From Streptomyces koelreuteriae (GTDB lineage Bacteria; Actinomycetota; Actinomycetes; Streptomycetales; Streptomycetaceae), in the NCBI RefSeq assembly GCF_018604545.1, contig NZ_CP075896.1, positions 7,440,001 through 7,504,000 on the forward strand: 64,000 bases of DNA, in the 5' to 3' direction. Each line of letters opens with the position of its first letter. The first letter of the stretch is position 1. A model generated the notes under the pieces. The model worked only from the letters and a program-made list of their open reading frames with translations. It was not told where the DNA came from and did no database searches. Shown piece by piece: positions 42,094 to 51,017 of the stretch. A program made the translations under genes and the position numbers.

Positions 42094-43064
42094 CGGCACC
42101 GGCCGACGGCGCCGCACCGGACGTCGTGACCTTCGGCGAGACGATGGCCGCGCTACGAGCCGGCGGCGCACTGCGGCTGGGCGGCAGCCTCGGACTGTCC
42201 ATCGCGGGAGCCGAATCCAACGTCGCCATCGGCCTCGCCCGGCTCGGACACCGGGTGCGATGGGCCGGCCGGGTCGGTGCCGACGAACTCGGCGCGCTGG
42301 TGCTGCGCACACTCCGCGCCGAGAACATCGACGTCGGCCACGCGGTGACCGATGACACCGGCCGCCCCACGGGACTGCTGCTGACCGAACCCCGCCTGGG
42401 CACCTTGACCCGCGTCAGCTACTACCGCGCCGGCTCCGCGGGGTCGGCCGTGTCACCGGCCGACGTGTTGCCCACGCTGACCCCCGGTACCCGTGTCCTG
42501 CACCTGACCGGTATCACGCCCGCGCTCAGCCCGTCGGCCGCCGAGGCCGCAGTGGCCGCCGCCACGGCAGCCCGTGAGGCGGGCATCACCGTGTGCCTCG
42601 ACGTCAACTACCGGTCGCGGCTGTGGACCGCCGACCGTGCCCGCACGGCTCTGAGGCCACTCCTGGCCCGCACCGACCTGCTCATCGCCTCTGAGGACGA
42701 ACTGTCGCCGGCACTGGAGCAACCCGCCGCGGACGAATCCGAGGGTGTGCGCAGGCTCTTGGACGAAGGTGTCACCGAGGTGGTCATCAAGCGCGGCGCG
42801 CGCGGAGCGACCGCCTACACCGCCCACGAGACAGCTGACTGCGCGGCGCGGATGGTGGATGCGGTCGACCTGGTCGGCGCGGGCGATGCCTTCGTGGCCG
42901 GATACCTGTCGGGACATCTCGAAGGCTCCACCGTCCCGGCCCGCCTGCACCGGGCCGTCACCACCGCGGCCTTCGCCGTCGCCACCCGGGGCGACTGGGA
43001 GGGCCTGCCGACGCGGGACGAACTCGGCCTGCTCGACGAGCCGGACGGCACCACCATCCGCTGA
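42090..43064 (+). CDS. 2-dehydro-3-deoxygalactonate/gluconate kinase (PfkB family)
   Basis: A 324-aa ribokinase-family sugar kinase: VVTFGETMAALRAGGALRLG, GGSLGLSIAGAESNVAIGLARLG, LVIASEDE-type linker ILIASEDELS, and the PfkB signature 2 DLVGAGDAFVAGYLSG with the catalytic Asp. It phosphorylates the keto-deoxy acid ahead of the aldolase. ATGA overlap with the aldolase gene; the lactonase starts 15 bp downstream. A paralogue lies at 57,535. Confidence 0.88.
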   Translation: MTAPADGAAPDVVTFGETMAALRAGGALRLGGSLGLSIAGAESNVAIGLARLGHRVRWAGRVGADELGALVLRTLRAENIDVGHAVTDDTGRPTGLLLTEPRLGTLTRVSYYRAGSAGSAVSPADVLPTLTPGTRVLHLTGITPALSPSAAEAAVAAATAAREAGITVCLDVNYRSRLWTADRARTALRPLLARTDLLIASEDELSPALEQPAADESEGVRRLLDEGVTEVVIKRGARGATAYTAHETADCAARMVDAVDLVGAGDAFVAGYLSGHLEGSTVPARLHRAVTTAAFAVATRGDWEGLPTRDELGLLDEPDGTTIR

Positions 43065-43079
43065 CGGAGGAGAGCGACC

Positions 43080-43976
43080 ATGGCAGCTGCCGCAGAGGCG
43101 ACGACGACGGTCACCGTCCAGGGCGATTACGAACTCGCCGAAGGGGGACGCCGGGTCGGCGACCGGTACGTGTACGTGGACATTCTGAGCGGCCGGCTCT
43201 TCGAACTGCGCGACGGAGCGGGCCAGGTACCGCGCCAACTGGCCCGGCTGGACGTGCCCCTTGGCGCGGTCGCCCCGGTACGCCACCGGCCGGACGCATG
43301 GATCGCCGCCGCGGGCACCGGGATCGCACTGCTCAGCGCCGACGGCGCGGTGGAATGGCTGGACCGTCCCGAGGACCGCACCCCTCTCCCCAGCCGGATG
43401 AACGACGGCGTCGCGGATCCCGCCGGTCGCTTCTGGGCCGGCAGCATGGCCTACGACGGCACCCCCGGCGCGGGTTCGCTGTACCGCACGGATCACGACG
43501 GTACGGTCGTCCGGGTGCTGGACGGCCTGACCATCGTCAACGGCCCGGCGTTCACGGCCGACGGCAGGACCCTGTACCTCGCGGACACCGCCGCCGGAAT
43601 CATCCACCGCTGCCGGGTCGACCCTGCGACGGGTGACCTCACCGGCCCGGAGACCTTCGTCCGCTTCCGTGGAGAAGAGGGCAGCCCCGACGGCATGACC
43701 GTCGACGACGAGGACTGCCTGTGGGTCGCGATGTGGGGCGGTGGCGCGGTCCGCCGCTACGATCCCACCGGCCGTCTGCTCCACACCCTGACCTTGCCCG
43801 CTCCTCAACCCACCTCCGTATGCCTGCACCCCTCGGACCTCCGCATCCTGATCACCACGGCCCAGCACGGGCTGAAGGACCCGACGCCGGCTTCGGGAGC
43901 GGTGCTCAGCGCTCCCGCACCAGCCAAGGGTCGGGATGCCTGTTCCTGGCACGGGGAGATCCCGGCCTCGCGATAG
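43080..43976 (+). CDS. SMP-30/gluconolactonase-family lactonase
   Basis: A 298-aa six-bladed beta-propeller lactonase. Conserved metal-site motifs: AEGGRRVGDRYVYVDILSG, RMNDGVADPAGRFWAGSM, TIVNGPAFTADGRTLYLADT, GSPDGMTVDDEDCLWVAMWGGG. It would hydrolyse galactono- or gluconolactone to the acid that DgoD uses. The C-terminal ~20 residues (GRDACSWHGEIPASR) look unusual compared with the paralogue at 58,476, and the island's repeat-rich junk begins right after, so the 3' end may be altered. Confidence 0.85.
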   Translation: MAAAAEATTTVTVQGDYELAEGGRRVGDRYVYVDILSGRLFELRDGAGQVPRQLARLDVPLGAVAPVRHRPDAWIAAAGTGIALLSADGAVEWLDRPEDRTPLPSRMNDGVADPAGRFWAGSMAYDGTPGAGSLYRTDHDGTVVRVLDGLTIVNGPAFTADGRTLYLADTAAGIIHRCRVDPATGDLTGPETFVRFRGEEGSPDGMTVDDEDCLWVAMWGGGAVRRYDPTGRLLHTLTLPAPQPTSVCLHPSDLRILITTAQHGLKDPTPASGAVLSAPAPAKGRDACSWHGEIPASR

Positions 43977-44261
43977 GGACCCACGGCGTACAGCGCGGAG
44001 GCTGCGAGTTGAGGTCGCTCGGTTTCCGGATGTCGAGATGGGCCAGCTTCACCCGCTTGCTTCGAGCTTTCCGCTCCATGCCGACCGGATGTTGCAGGCC
44101 ATGCACCGATACTCTTCCGCCTGCCTTTGCTTGACCAGAACGCAGAGGTCCTCGGCCATGCCGGAGAACCCCTCGACACATGAAGAAGAGTCTCTGGAAC
44201 CCGGACGGTTCGCCGACTCCGCCGTGCTGTTGGCGGACTACTTCAGGGTCCCCGAGGAATC
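43977..44261. other. 285-bp junction, unassigned coding-like fragment
   Basis: Between the lactonase and the RHS relic. One forward frame (about 44,040-44,260) reads coherently (LHADRMLQAMHRYSSACLCL, EESLEPGRFADSAVLLADYF) but has no supported start and no known family, and stops being plausible at the RHS junction. Confidence 0.35.
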
Positions 44262-45568
44262 GACCCCACCGGCAAGACCGACTACACCTGGGACAAGGCC
44301 GGCCGCCTGGACTACCTGACCGCCCCGGACGGCAAGAAGACCGACTTCGACTACAACGACAACGACAAGCGCACCAAGACCGTCTACCCCGGCGGCACCA
44401 CACAGTCGCTCACGATCGACGACAACGGCCGCCCCGAAGCCATCAAGACCACCTCGGGTACGACCGCGCTGATCGACCTGTCGTACAGCTACAAGAACAC
44501 CGCGGGCAAGGACACCACCAAGATCCGCACCCGCACCGACAACCTCACCAAGTACAAGACCACCTACGACTACGACTCCCAGGACCGGCTGCGCTACGCC
44601 CTGGAGGCCGACTCAGCGGGTGCCCGCAAGGCGTCGTGGCTGTACTGCTGGGACAAGGCCGGCAACCTCACCTCCCAGGACGGCAGTAAGAGCGCCTGCC
44701 CCCGCGGCACGACGTACACCTACGACAACGCCTCGGAACTCACCGGCAGGAACGGCTCCACCACGGGCTGGTCCTACGACAAGCTCGGCAACGAGACCGC
44801 CGCGGCGAGCGGCACCGCCCGCACAGGCGAGTCCTGGACCGACTACAGCCAACTGTCCGGCATCACCGCAGGCGGCAAGACCTACGACCTGGTCCACGCG
44901 GCACCTGCAACTCCGAGCGCACCAAGCTGGGTTCGACCTGGTTCCACCACACCGCGCGGGGTCTGGCGTCCACGACCACGAACGGCGTCGACACCGGATT
45001 CATCCGCGAACCGGCGGGCACCTTGAACTCCATGACGACTGGGGGGAAGTCCTCCTACTACCTCACCGACGCCACGGGCAACGTCCTCGGCCTCGTCGAC
45101 GATGCGGGCAAGCGCACCCACACCTACGCTTACGGCCCCACCGGCCTGCCCCGCGGCACCACCACCGAGGCCACCCCCCAGCCGCACCGCTACACCGGCG
45201 CCTACCTCGACCCGACCGGCCTGTACAAGATGGGCCACCGCTACTACGACCCCACCCTCGGCCGCTTCACCCAGCCCGACCCCTCCGGCCAGGAGAAGAA
45301 CCCGTACCTCTACGCCGCCGGCGACTTCATCAACAACAGCGATCCCACAGGACTCTTCAGCCTGTCCGACGCTCTCGATACAGGGGAGAAGATCTTCAGC
45401 GCTGCCACAGGATGTCTTGCTGGAGTCGGGGCTGCGGGTGAATCCGGAATTCTCACAGCGGCGACGGGCTTCTTCGGAGCGCCAGGTGGTGTGGCGGCCG
45501 GGGTCCTCGCCTGTGGCGCGGGTGCAGGGGCAGCCTTGATTGGGGCAGACATCATCTCCTATGGGTAA
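44262..45568 (+). pseudogene. RHS/YD-repeat protein, C-terminal part, frameshifted
   Basis: The frame from 44,262 gives YD repeats (YTWDKAGRLDYLTAPDGKK, YDYDSQDRLRYALEADSAG, YTYDNASELTG). A one-base loss near 44,900 shifts it; the correct continuation reads CNSERTKLGSTWFHHTARGL and YYLTDATGNVLGLVDDAGKR, through the RHS core end RYYDPTLGRFTQPDPSGQEK NPYLYAAGDF.NNSDPTG. The variable tip after DPTG is ~55 residues, hydrophobic and Gly/Ala-rich (TAATGFFGAPGGVAAGVLAC). The N-terminal shell is missing. RHS proteins deliver polymorphic toxins; this copy is a remnant, but the last 181 codons (from ATG 45023) are open. Confidence 0.8.
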
Positions 45569-45708
45569 CAAGCGCATGAGAGGAATCAAGGCTTAAGGCA
45601 ACAGGAGCCACAGGGAGCGTCGTCGAGCGGTGGCTCCGTCTCCGGACTGTCCTCGACGGCGCTTCTGGCGCAAGCCGTTCGTCACGGAACGTAGAAGAGA
45701 AGGGTGCC

Positions 45709-45894
45709 ATGTCCATCAGCCCGGCCAAGAAGTTGACAATATTCGTAGTAATCGGCACCGCCTTTGGACTGTTCTGCATCATCCTGGGCGTCCTCAATCA
45801 GAACTATGTACTAGTGGGCGCCGGAATTCTTGCCGCTCTCGGAGGGCTGGCACTGACCACCATGGCCATTTCCCGCCATAGGCAGAGAAGGTGA
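45709..45894 (+). CDS. small two-helix membrane protein after RHS tip (possible immunity protein)
   Basis: A 61-aa protein with two hydrophobic segments (LTIFVVIGTAFGLFCIILGV and LVGAGILAALGGLALTTMAI) and a basic tail SRHRQRR. ATG 45709 has GAGAAGGG at good spacing. It is 140 bp downstream of an RHS tip whose variable end is itself hydrophobic, the position where RHS immunity genes sit. A second, truncated protein with a similar end occurs at 49,288-49,386 next to the second RHS fragment. Immunity function is inference. Confidence 0.6.
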   Translation: MSISPAKKLTIFVVIGTAFGLFCIILGVLNQNYVLVGAGILAALGGLALTTMAISRHRQRR

Positions 45895-46076
45895 GAGCGA
45901 GTTGGTAGTGGTCGGTAACGGCTGACTCCCGACCCATCAGCTGGCCGCGAATTCGGATAGGGCTCTGGGATACGCGGGAGGGACGCGTCGTTGAGCAATG
46001 CGATCAGGAGAGTACGAATCTTTCCCGCAATTTCGATCACCGGCGGAATATGTGCGTGCGTTGCTGGATCACTCAC

Positions 46077-46095
46077 TGAGCCCTTTCCAACCTCA
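46077..46095. repeat. IS end, inverted copy of 49,267-49,285
   Basis: TGAGCCCTTTCCAACCTCA is the reverse complement of the IS end at 49,267-49,285 at 18 of 19 positions. It marks the terminal of a second, truncated element of the same IS type. Confidence 0.65.
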
Positions 46096-46338
46096 GGTTG
46101 AGGCGTGACGAAGGGCGGGGATGGTCTTCACGATGGCGGTGACTCGGTTGGTGCTACAGCGGAGTTTCCGCGCGAGGTGCCAGCCCTTCAGAGCGGCCAT
46201 GGCTTGCTCGCCGAGGCAACGGATCCGGGCGTGGGTGCTGTTGTGCCGACGTTGTCGCAGCTTGATACGCAGGCCGCGGAAGTGCGCCCGGGTGGTGCCG
46301 CCGGCGCCTTGATACGCCTTGTCCGTCCAGCACTTCAC
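46093..46338 (-). pseudogene. IS5-type transposase, C-terminal fragment
   Basis: 81 codons on the minus strand: CWTDKAYQGAGGTTRAHFRG, HARIRCLGEQAMAALKGWHL ARKLRCS. Same family as the transposase at 48,461-49,269 (CWADKGYRGAGG, EQAMATLKTWRLMRKLRCS). This contains the last part of the DDE domain including the final Glu. The N-terminal two thirds are missing, and DNA to 46,540 shows no further gene. Confidence 0.75.
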
Positions 46339-46540
46339 CTCCGCGTCGCGGGTGGTGTAGTCACCGACAGCACCGGTGTCGTGGCGAGCGCCGGGAACGG
46401 TGGGTGAGGCCGACAGCAGTCGGCCTGCCGCATCGGCGATGGCCTACCACGCCGGGTTCGTCGGACATGGCGGCGCCGACCCGGTTGGGAGCTATAGGGG
46501 AGCTGCGCACCGGCCGGTGACCGGTCGGTGCGGGCTCGGT

Positions 46541-47680
46541 CTACCGGTTCGCGGCTTCGCGAGAGGCGATCCGGTTCTTGCGACCGACCGCGCGGCCCAC
46601 CGCGTTGCGCACCGCGAGGCCCGGCCGGGTGCGGGGCACCATGAGCCTGGAGAGCAGACCGACGCGTCGCTGCCGCGGGCCTACCTCACGGCGGAGCCGC
46701 GACTCGTAGGCGGCGAAGGCGCGGGCGTGGTCACCGGGATGGGCAGCGAGCTCTTCTGCGAGGGCGTACGCGCCCGTCATCGCCATGCTGGACCCGTCGC
46801 CCAGTAGGGCTGTCGCCGCCGCGTCTCCGAGCAGTACGACCCGTCCGCGGGACCACGAGGGCACCCGGATGGTGGTCAGGGGGTCGAAGAACGGAGCTGG
46901 GTGGTCGAGGAACGCCGCCACGAGTTCTGGTGCCCGCCACCGCACGTCGGCGTAGGCGTCGGCCACGGTCTGCTTGTGAAGGGCGATGTTCTTGCGGTCG
47001 TGGGGCGCCGGCTGTGCGGCCCGGAAGGTGAAGATCGCGAGCGGGGTGGTCCGCGAGGGGTGGACGACCAGCATCCGGTTCGGCACGGTCAGCATCGTCA
47101 TCTCGCTCGGGTCCTCGATGGCGTCGGGTTCCAGCGGGACGGTCGCGCCGTACAGGCCCAGGTCGCTCGCGAACTGCCGCTCGGGTCCGAATACCAGGCG
47201 CCGTACGGTGGAGTGCATCCCGTCGGCGCCGATGACCAAGTCGAAGCGCCGTGGCGCGGACCGCCGGAAGGTGACGTCCACCCCGCCTTCATCCTGGTCG
47301 AGAGCGGTGACCGTGTCGTCGAACAGGAACTCGGCCTCGGTCTGCGCCGACCGGTGGAGCAGCTCAGACAGGTCGGATCGGGTCACCTCGACCGTCGGCG
47401 CCTTGTCCGAGGTGAGCGGGAGTTGCAGGATTCGCCTGCCGCCGGGGTCGAGCAGGGTCAGCGACCGATTGCGGGTGGCGAGCTCGCGGAGCTGCGGGAG
47501 GATGCCCATGCGCTCGGCGACCGGGATCGCGGGCCCCTTCACGACGATCGCGCTACCACCGGAGCGCAGCTGCCGGGCGTGTTCGACGACTGTCGGCCGG
47601 AATCCATTCCGGGAGAGCCAGTAGGCGAGTGCGGGCCCTGCGATTCCGGCACCGACTATCAGCACCTCGGGCTTCTTCAT
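46541..47680 (-). CDS. FAD-dependent aromatic-type monooxygenase
   Basis: A 379-aa flavoprotein hydroxylase of the PHBH/TetX-like group: N-terminal VLIVGAGIAGPALAYWLSRNG, the DG region LVIGADGMHSTVRRLVFG, and the FAD ribityl motif VVLLGDAAATALLGDGSSMAMTGAYALAEEL. It would hydroxylate or inactivate an aromatic compound or antibiotic with NAD(P)H and O2; the substrate is unknown. Divergent from an ArsR regulator with two 22-bp operator-like dyads between them, suggesting substrate-induced expression. Confidence 0.87.
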   Translation of the reverse strand: MKKPEVLIVGAGIAGPALAYWLSRNGFRPTVVEHARQLRSGGSAIVVKGPAIPVAERMGILPQLRELATRNRSLTLLDPGGRRILQLPLTSDKAPTVEVTRSDLSELLHRSAQTEAEFLFDDTVTALDQDEGGVDVTFRRSAPRRFDLVIGADGMHSTVRRLVFGPERQFASDLGLYGATVPLEPDAIEDPSEMTMLTVPNRMLVVHPSRTTPLAIFTFRAAQPAPHDRKNIALHKQTVADAYADVRWRAPELVAAFLDHPAPFFDPLTTIRVPSWSRGRVVLLGDAAATALLGDGSSMAMTGAYALAEELAAHPGDHARAFAAYESRLRREVGPRQRRVGLLSRLMVPRTRPGLAVRNAVGRAVGRKNRIASREAANR

Positions 47681-47774
47681 GACGATGACCTCTCGGAGTG
47701 TCGATGACCAGGTGCCCGGCGAGTGCCGGGCCGGGTCTGAGGGAGCGGCGGCACGGGGCGGTGCAACCGGACCA

Positions 47775-47839
47775 AGGTACGATCAATTTCGTACCTCATC
47801 AGAGAAGCGCGTCCTTCAGGTACGATGCAAGTCATACCT
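47775..47839. promoter_or_regulatory. paired operators for the ArsR regulator
   Basis: Two 22-bp dyads with the same arms: AGGTACGA-N6-TCGTACCT (47775-47796, perfect) and AGGTACGA-N6-TCATACCT (47818-47839, one mismatch). Centres are 43 bp apart, about four helix turns. They lie in the divergent gap between the monooxygenase and the arsR gene; the second abuts the arsR ribosome-binding region. Confidence 0.8.
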
Positions 47840-47853
47840 GAAGGGGGTGCCGC

Positions 47854-48189
47854 GTGGCCGGGAGGAACCTGGTCGGCCCGGAGGCCGATGCGCTCGATCT
47901 GGGTGCGGTGTTTCGTGCCCTCGCCGACGAGCACCGTCGTTCGGTGATGACGCAGTTGTCCGCCGACCGCAGCGACAGCGAGCGGGGCTGCAACTCGTTC
48001 GATCTTCCGATCTCGAAGCAGACCCAGACCCACCACTTCCGGGTCCTGCGCGAGGCAGGTCTCATTGACGAGATCGACTACGGCAACCGCAAGGGCATCC
48101 GACTACGACGCGCGGACATCGAGAAGAGATTCCCCGGGCTGCTCACGCTCCTGGGTGCAGAGTCCCCGGGCGGTACTGCTCCTCGCTGA
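47854..48189 (+). CDS. ArsR-family transcriptional regulator
   Basis: A 111-aa winged-helix protein: AVFRALADEHRRSVMTQLSAD, LPISKQTQTHHFRVLREAGLID (recognition helix), NRKGIRLRRADIEKRFPGLL. It lacks the ELCVCD metal-binding motif of arsenic sensors, so it probably senses an organic ligand. GTG 47854 follows AAGGGGG. Divergent from the FAD monooxygenase with two strong operator-like dyads in the gap; autoregulation and repression of the monooxygenase are likely. Confidence 0.87.
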   Translation: MAGRNLVGPEADALDLGAVFRALADEHRRSVMTQLSADRSDSERGCNSFDLPISKQTQTHHFRVLREAGLIDEIDYGNRKGIRLRRADIEKRFPGLLTLLGAESPGGTAPR

Positions 48190-48460
48190 ACACAGCTGAG
48201 CACACCGGAAGGAGTCCGAGTCGGCCCTGAGCCGCGAGCTCGACCGGATCCAGCCCGCGCCCGGCTCGCAGGCAGCCGAGTACGACGCGGACACGAATGG
48301 ATCGGTGTCGCTTCGACCACCGTCCCGCGCTCGTGATCGGCGCCGGACTCTTCCGCATACTCCCTCACGCCCACACCCACTGAGGTTTCCTCAACCTGCG
48401 TGCGGAGCAGGGCCACTGGGGGGGGAGGGCGAGGCCCGGGCGTAGAGAAGCTCCTGGTAG
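48190..48460. other. 271-bp stretch up to the IS element
   Basis: No gene recognised. A short forward frame reads SALSRELDRIQPAPGSQAAE without family match. The DNA just before the transposase carries AAGCTCCTGG.AG / CTGCCAGGAGCTT, an inverted repeat with ~27 nt between arms (about 48,449-48,502). Confidence 0.4.
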
Positions 48461-49285
48461 AGGGGTGCGTGTCGAGTCCAAGCCATCCTGCCAGGAGCTT
48501 TCCGCACGCTCGTCTACCCAGCCGGGGTCGATCTGCCCACCTCCGCTCTGCGCTTCCTCGCCCGTGAGTTGACCGCACGTCGTCTTGCGCAAGGGACACG
48601 ATGTCGCCGGCCGGCCGCCGGACGGCAGGCGCTGCTCGTGCTGGCTCATCTACGATGCGGCCATACCTACGCCCAGCTCGCCGCCGGGTTCGGCGTGGGC
48701 ACCACCACCGCCTACCGGTACATCGCCGAGGCCGTCGACATCCTGGCCGCTCTGGCTCCAACCCTCGCCGAGGCGGTGAGGACAGCCTCCGGCAAGGCGT
48801 TCGTGATCCTGGACGGCACGTTGCTGCCGATCGGCCGGATCGCCGCCGACCGACCCTTCTACTCCGGGAAACATAAGAAGCACGGCATGAACGTGCAGGT
48901 GATCGCCGACCCGGCGGGACGGTTGCTGTGGCCTCGCCCGCGCTGCCGGGATCTGTCCACGACATCAAGGCCGCGCGAACCCACGGCATCATCGGTGCCC
49001 TGGCGGAGGCCGGGGTGGATTGCTGGGCCGACAAGGGCTACCGGGGCGCCGGCGGCACCGTGCGAGTTCCCTACTGGGGGCGCTGGGAGACTCTCTCCCC
49101 TGGTCAGCGGGCCGTCAACTGCTCACACGCGAAGGTCCGTGCCCTCGTCGAACAGGCCATGGCCACCCTCAAAACCTGGCGACTCATGCGCAAACTGCGA
49201 TGCTCTACCAGCCGTATCACCAGCCTCGTCCAGGCCGTCCTCACCCTGCACCTGACATGCACAAACTGAGGTTGGAAAAGGCTCA
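48461..49285 (+). mobile_element. IS5-type element with frameshifted transposase
   Basis: The transposase first frame runs from about 48,488 (VYPAGVDLPTSALRFLAREL, RQALLVLAHLRCGHTYAQLA AGFGVGTTTAYRYIAEA, VILDGTLLPIGRIAADRPFY). A missing G near 48,928 shifts the frame; the second part reads ASPALPGSVHDIKAARTHGI, CWADKGYRGAGG, EQAMATLKTWRLMRKLRCS and stops at 49,269. The stop lies within the terminal sequence TGAGGTTGGAAAAGGCTCA (49,267-49,285). DDE residues are Asp of ILDGT, Asp of WADKGY and Glu of EQAMATLK. The shift may be inactivating or a programmed frameshift between two frames; no slippery heptamer was seen. The left IS end was not recognised. Confidence 0.8.
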
Positions 49286-49287
49286 CT

Positions 49288-49386
49288 GGCGACACCGTGC
49301 CGATTGTGCTCGGAGTAATCGCAGCGGCAGGTGGAGTGATTCTGGCGGTCTTCGCCTTCTCAGCCCATCGGAAGACCCGCTCCTGA
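49288..49386 (+). pseudogene. C-terminal fragment of small membrane protein
   Basis: 33 codons directly after the IS end: VPIVLGVIAAAGGVILAVFA then FSAHRKTRS-stop. It matches in style and position the end of the two-helix protein at 45,709 (ILAALGGLALTTMAISRHRQ). The 5' half was removed by the IS insertion. Confidence 0.5.
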
Positions 49387-49417
49387 CACAAGACTTACAG
49401 ATCAAGACGGCAGGTGC

Positions 49418-49625
49418 GAGCACCACCGCCCGCACGAACGAGACGTGGACGGACTGCAACCAGCTCTCCGCACGGACAACTCCGAGCGCACCAAGCTGGG
49501 TTCGACCTGGTTCCACCACACCGCACTCGGCCTGACCTCCACGACCACCAACGACGTCGACACCGGGTTCATTCACGAACCGGAGGGCACGCTGAACTCC
49601 ATCACCGGCAAGCTCGGGCGGCGTC
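49418..49625 (+). pseudogene. second RHS fragment
   Basis: ACCGCCCGCACGAACGAGAC onward parallels 44,818-45,040: NETWTDCNQLS corresponds to GESWTDYSQLS, then after a deletion NSERTKLGSTWFHHTALGLT and DVDTGFIHEPEGTLNSITG match the first copy almost residue for residue. It is then fused abruptly to the repeat-protein relic. Confidence 0.7.
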
Positions 49626-49639
49626 AGCATCGTCTGGCG

Positions 49640-50760
49640 CTGCCCTGGCTCCTGACTGCCGGACTCCGGCAGGGGGCTCCACTGCGCGGTTCCTCTCACT
49701 CCCTGAACCTCCCTGGCCTCGCGGCCGACGCTGATCCCCGGGTGCGGGCGGCGGCCTGTGCCCGGTGGGAGGGCCTCGCTGCGCCGCTGCGGGAGCGGCT
49801 GCTGGCCGACACCGACGACGTGGTGCGAACGGCTGCGCTGCTCGCCCACCACGTCGGCGTACCCATGCCTCGCGAGGTTTTCGCCGCCCTGCCCGACCGG
49901 CGGCGGGCGCTCGAACGGTGCCGCCTCGCGCCCGAGCTGGAGGCGGAGCTCGTCCGGGACGGGGACGCGGAGGTGCGTCGGGCGTTGGCCGCCAAACCCG
50001 TGCCTGTGCCAGCACGGCGTTGCCGTGCTGGCACAGGACCCGCAGGACGACATCCGCTCCGCGGTGGCGCTGCGCCCCGACCTCACCGAGGAACAACGTG
50101 CCGCGATGCACTACGACTTCGACGCCACGTCGATGTCGCACACCCTGCCCTGGGTCGAGAACCTCCACGGCGACGCCGACGCGATGCGCCGTCTGGCCGC
50201 GTCGTCCCACCCGCTGGTCCGCCGCAGTGTGGCCCGGGCCCGGCACCTCCCACCGGATGTCGTGGCGCGCCTGACGCGGGACGAGGACCGGGCGGTCCGC
50301 CTGTTCCTCGCCGAATCGTGCGAGGACGCGCCGGCCGACATGCTGCTGGAGGTCTGGCGCTGGTGGGACGGCAGCTTCAGCCACCCCGGCCGGCCCCGCA
50401 ACCACCCCAACTTCCCCCGTGTGGGCCTGCTGCGCTACACCGACGACCCCAGCGGGCGGATGCGCCGCCTGGCTCTGGACGATACGGAGTCGACACCGGC
50501 CGACGTCGCACGCCTGGCACGGGATCCCGAAGCCGAGGTGCGCCGCCGCGCGGCTGAGGACCCCCGGCTGTCACCGGCCGACGCGGTGCGGCTGCTGAAC
50601 GACCCGGAGGCTTACGTCCGCGACACCGCGGTGCGCAGTCCGCGGCTGCCAGCCCGCGTCCTGGCCGGGCTGCTGCACGACCGCGACACGGCATCCGCAG
50701 CGGTCACCAACCCGGCGATCCCGGTCCCTGTCCTGCACTGCATCCTGGCCGCGGCCGCGG
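49640..50760 (+). pseudogene. HEAT/LRV-type repeat protein, truncated and frameshifted
   Basis: Repeats of ~24 residues: RVRAAACARWEGLAAPLRER, LADTDDVVRTAALLAHHVGV, LVRDGDAEVRRALAAKP in one frame, then after a shift near 50,005-50,037 VLAQDPQDDIRSAVALRPDL, VRRSVARARHLPPDVVARLT, ARDPEAEVRRRAAEDPRLSP, LLNDPEAYVRDTAVRSPRLP. Such leucine-rich-repeat-variant proteins are common in Streptomyces and of unknown function. The N-terminus is replaced by the RHS fragment; a perfect hairpin sits exactly at the frameshift, and a 30-bp palindrome at the end. Confidence 0.75.
50003..50037. repeat. perfect 16-bp inverted repeat at a frameshift
   Basis: CCTGTGCCAGCACGGC, loop GTT, GCCGTGCTGGCACAGG with no mismatch. 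It interrupts the repeat-protein frame. Confidence 0.9.
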
Positions 50761-50769
50761 CCAGGATGC
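50740..50769. repeat. perfect 30-bp palindrome
   Basis: GCATCCTGGCCGCGG followed immediately by its exact reverse complement CCGCGGCCAGGATGC. It lies where the repeat protein should end and could act as a terminator. Confidence 0.9.
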
Positions 50770-51017
50770 GGCCGCGGCAGCCCGGCGCTGAACGCCGACG
50801 CTCCGCACGGAGGCCGTGGCGGTCCGACGCTGAACTCCGGCACGCCCACCGGCTTCCTGCTGCGCACGGTCATCACGTCCTGACAGCGCCGCAGATACGC
50901 GTTGTGCAGCCAGAAGGCGATCCCGTTGACAGCGCACGGGGCGCGGTCAGCCTCGTGATGGAGAACGTGTCCCACGAGAAGGGGGCCGTGACAGCAGGCT
51001 AGTAGTTGCGACCGTGC

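Noticed and set aside
48461-49269. Programmed frameshift in the IS5-type transposase
   Set aside because: The two parts overlap as in some two-frame IS transposases, but the shift is explained by one missing G in a conserved stretch and no slippery sequence was seen; kept as a probable disruption.
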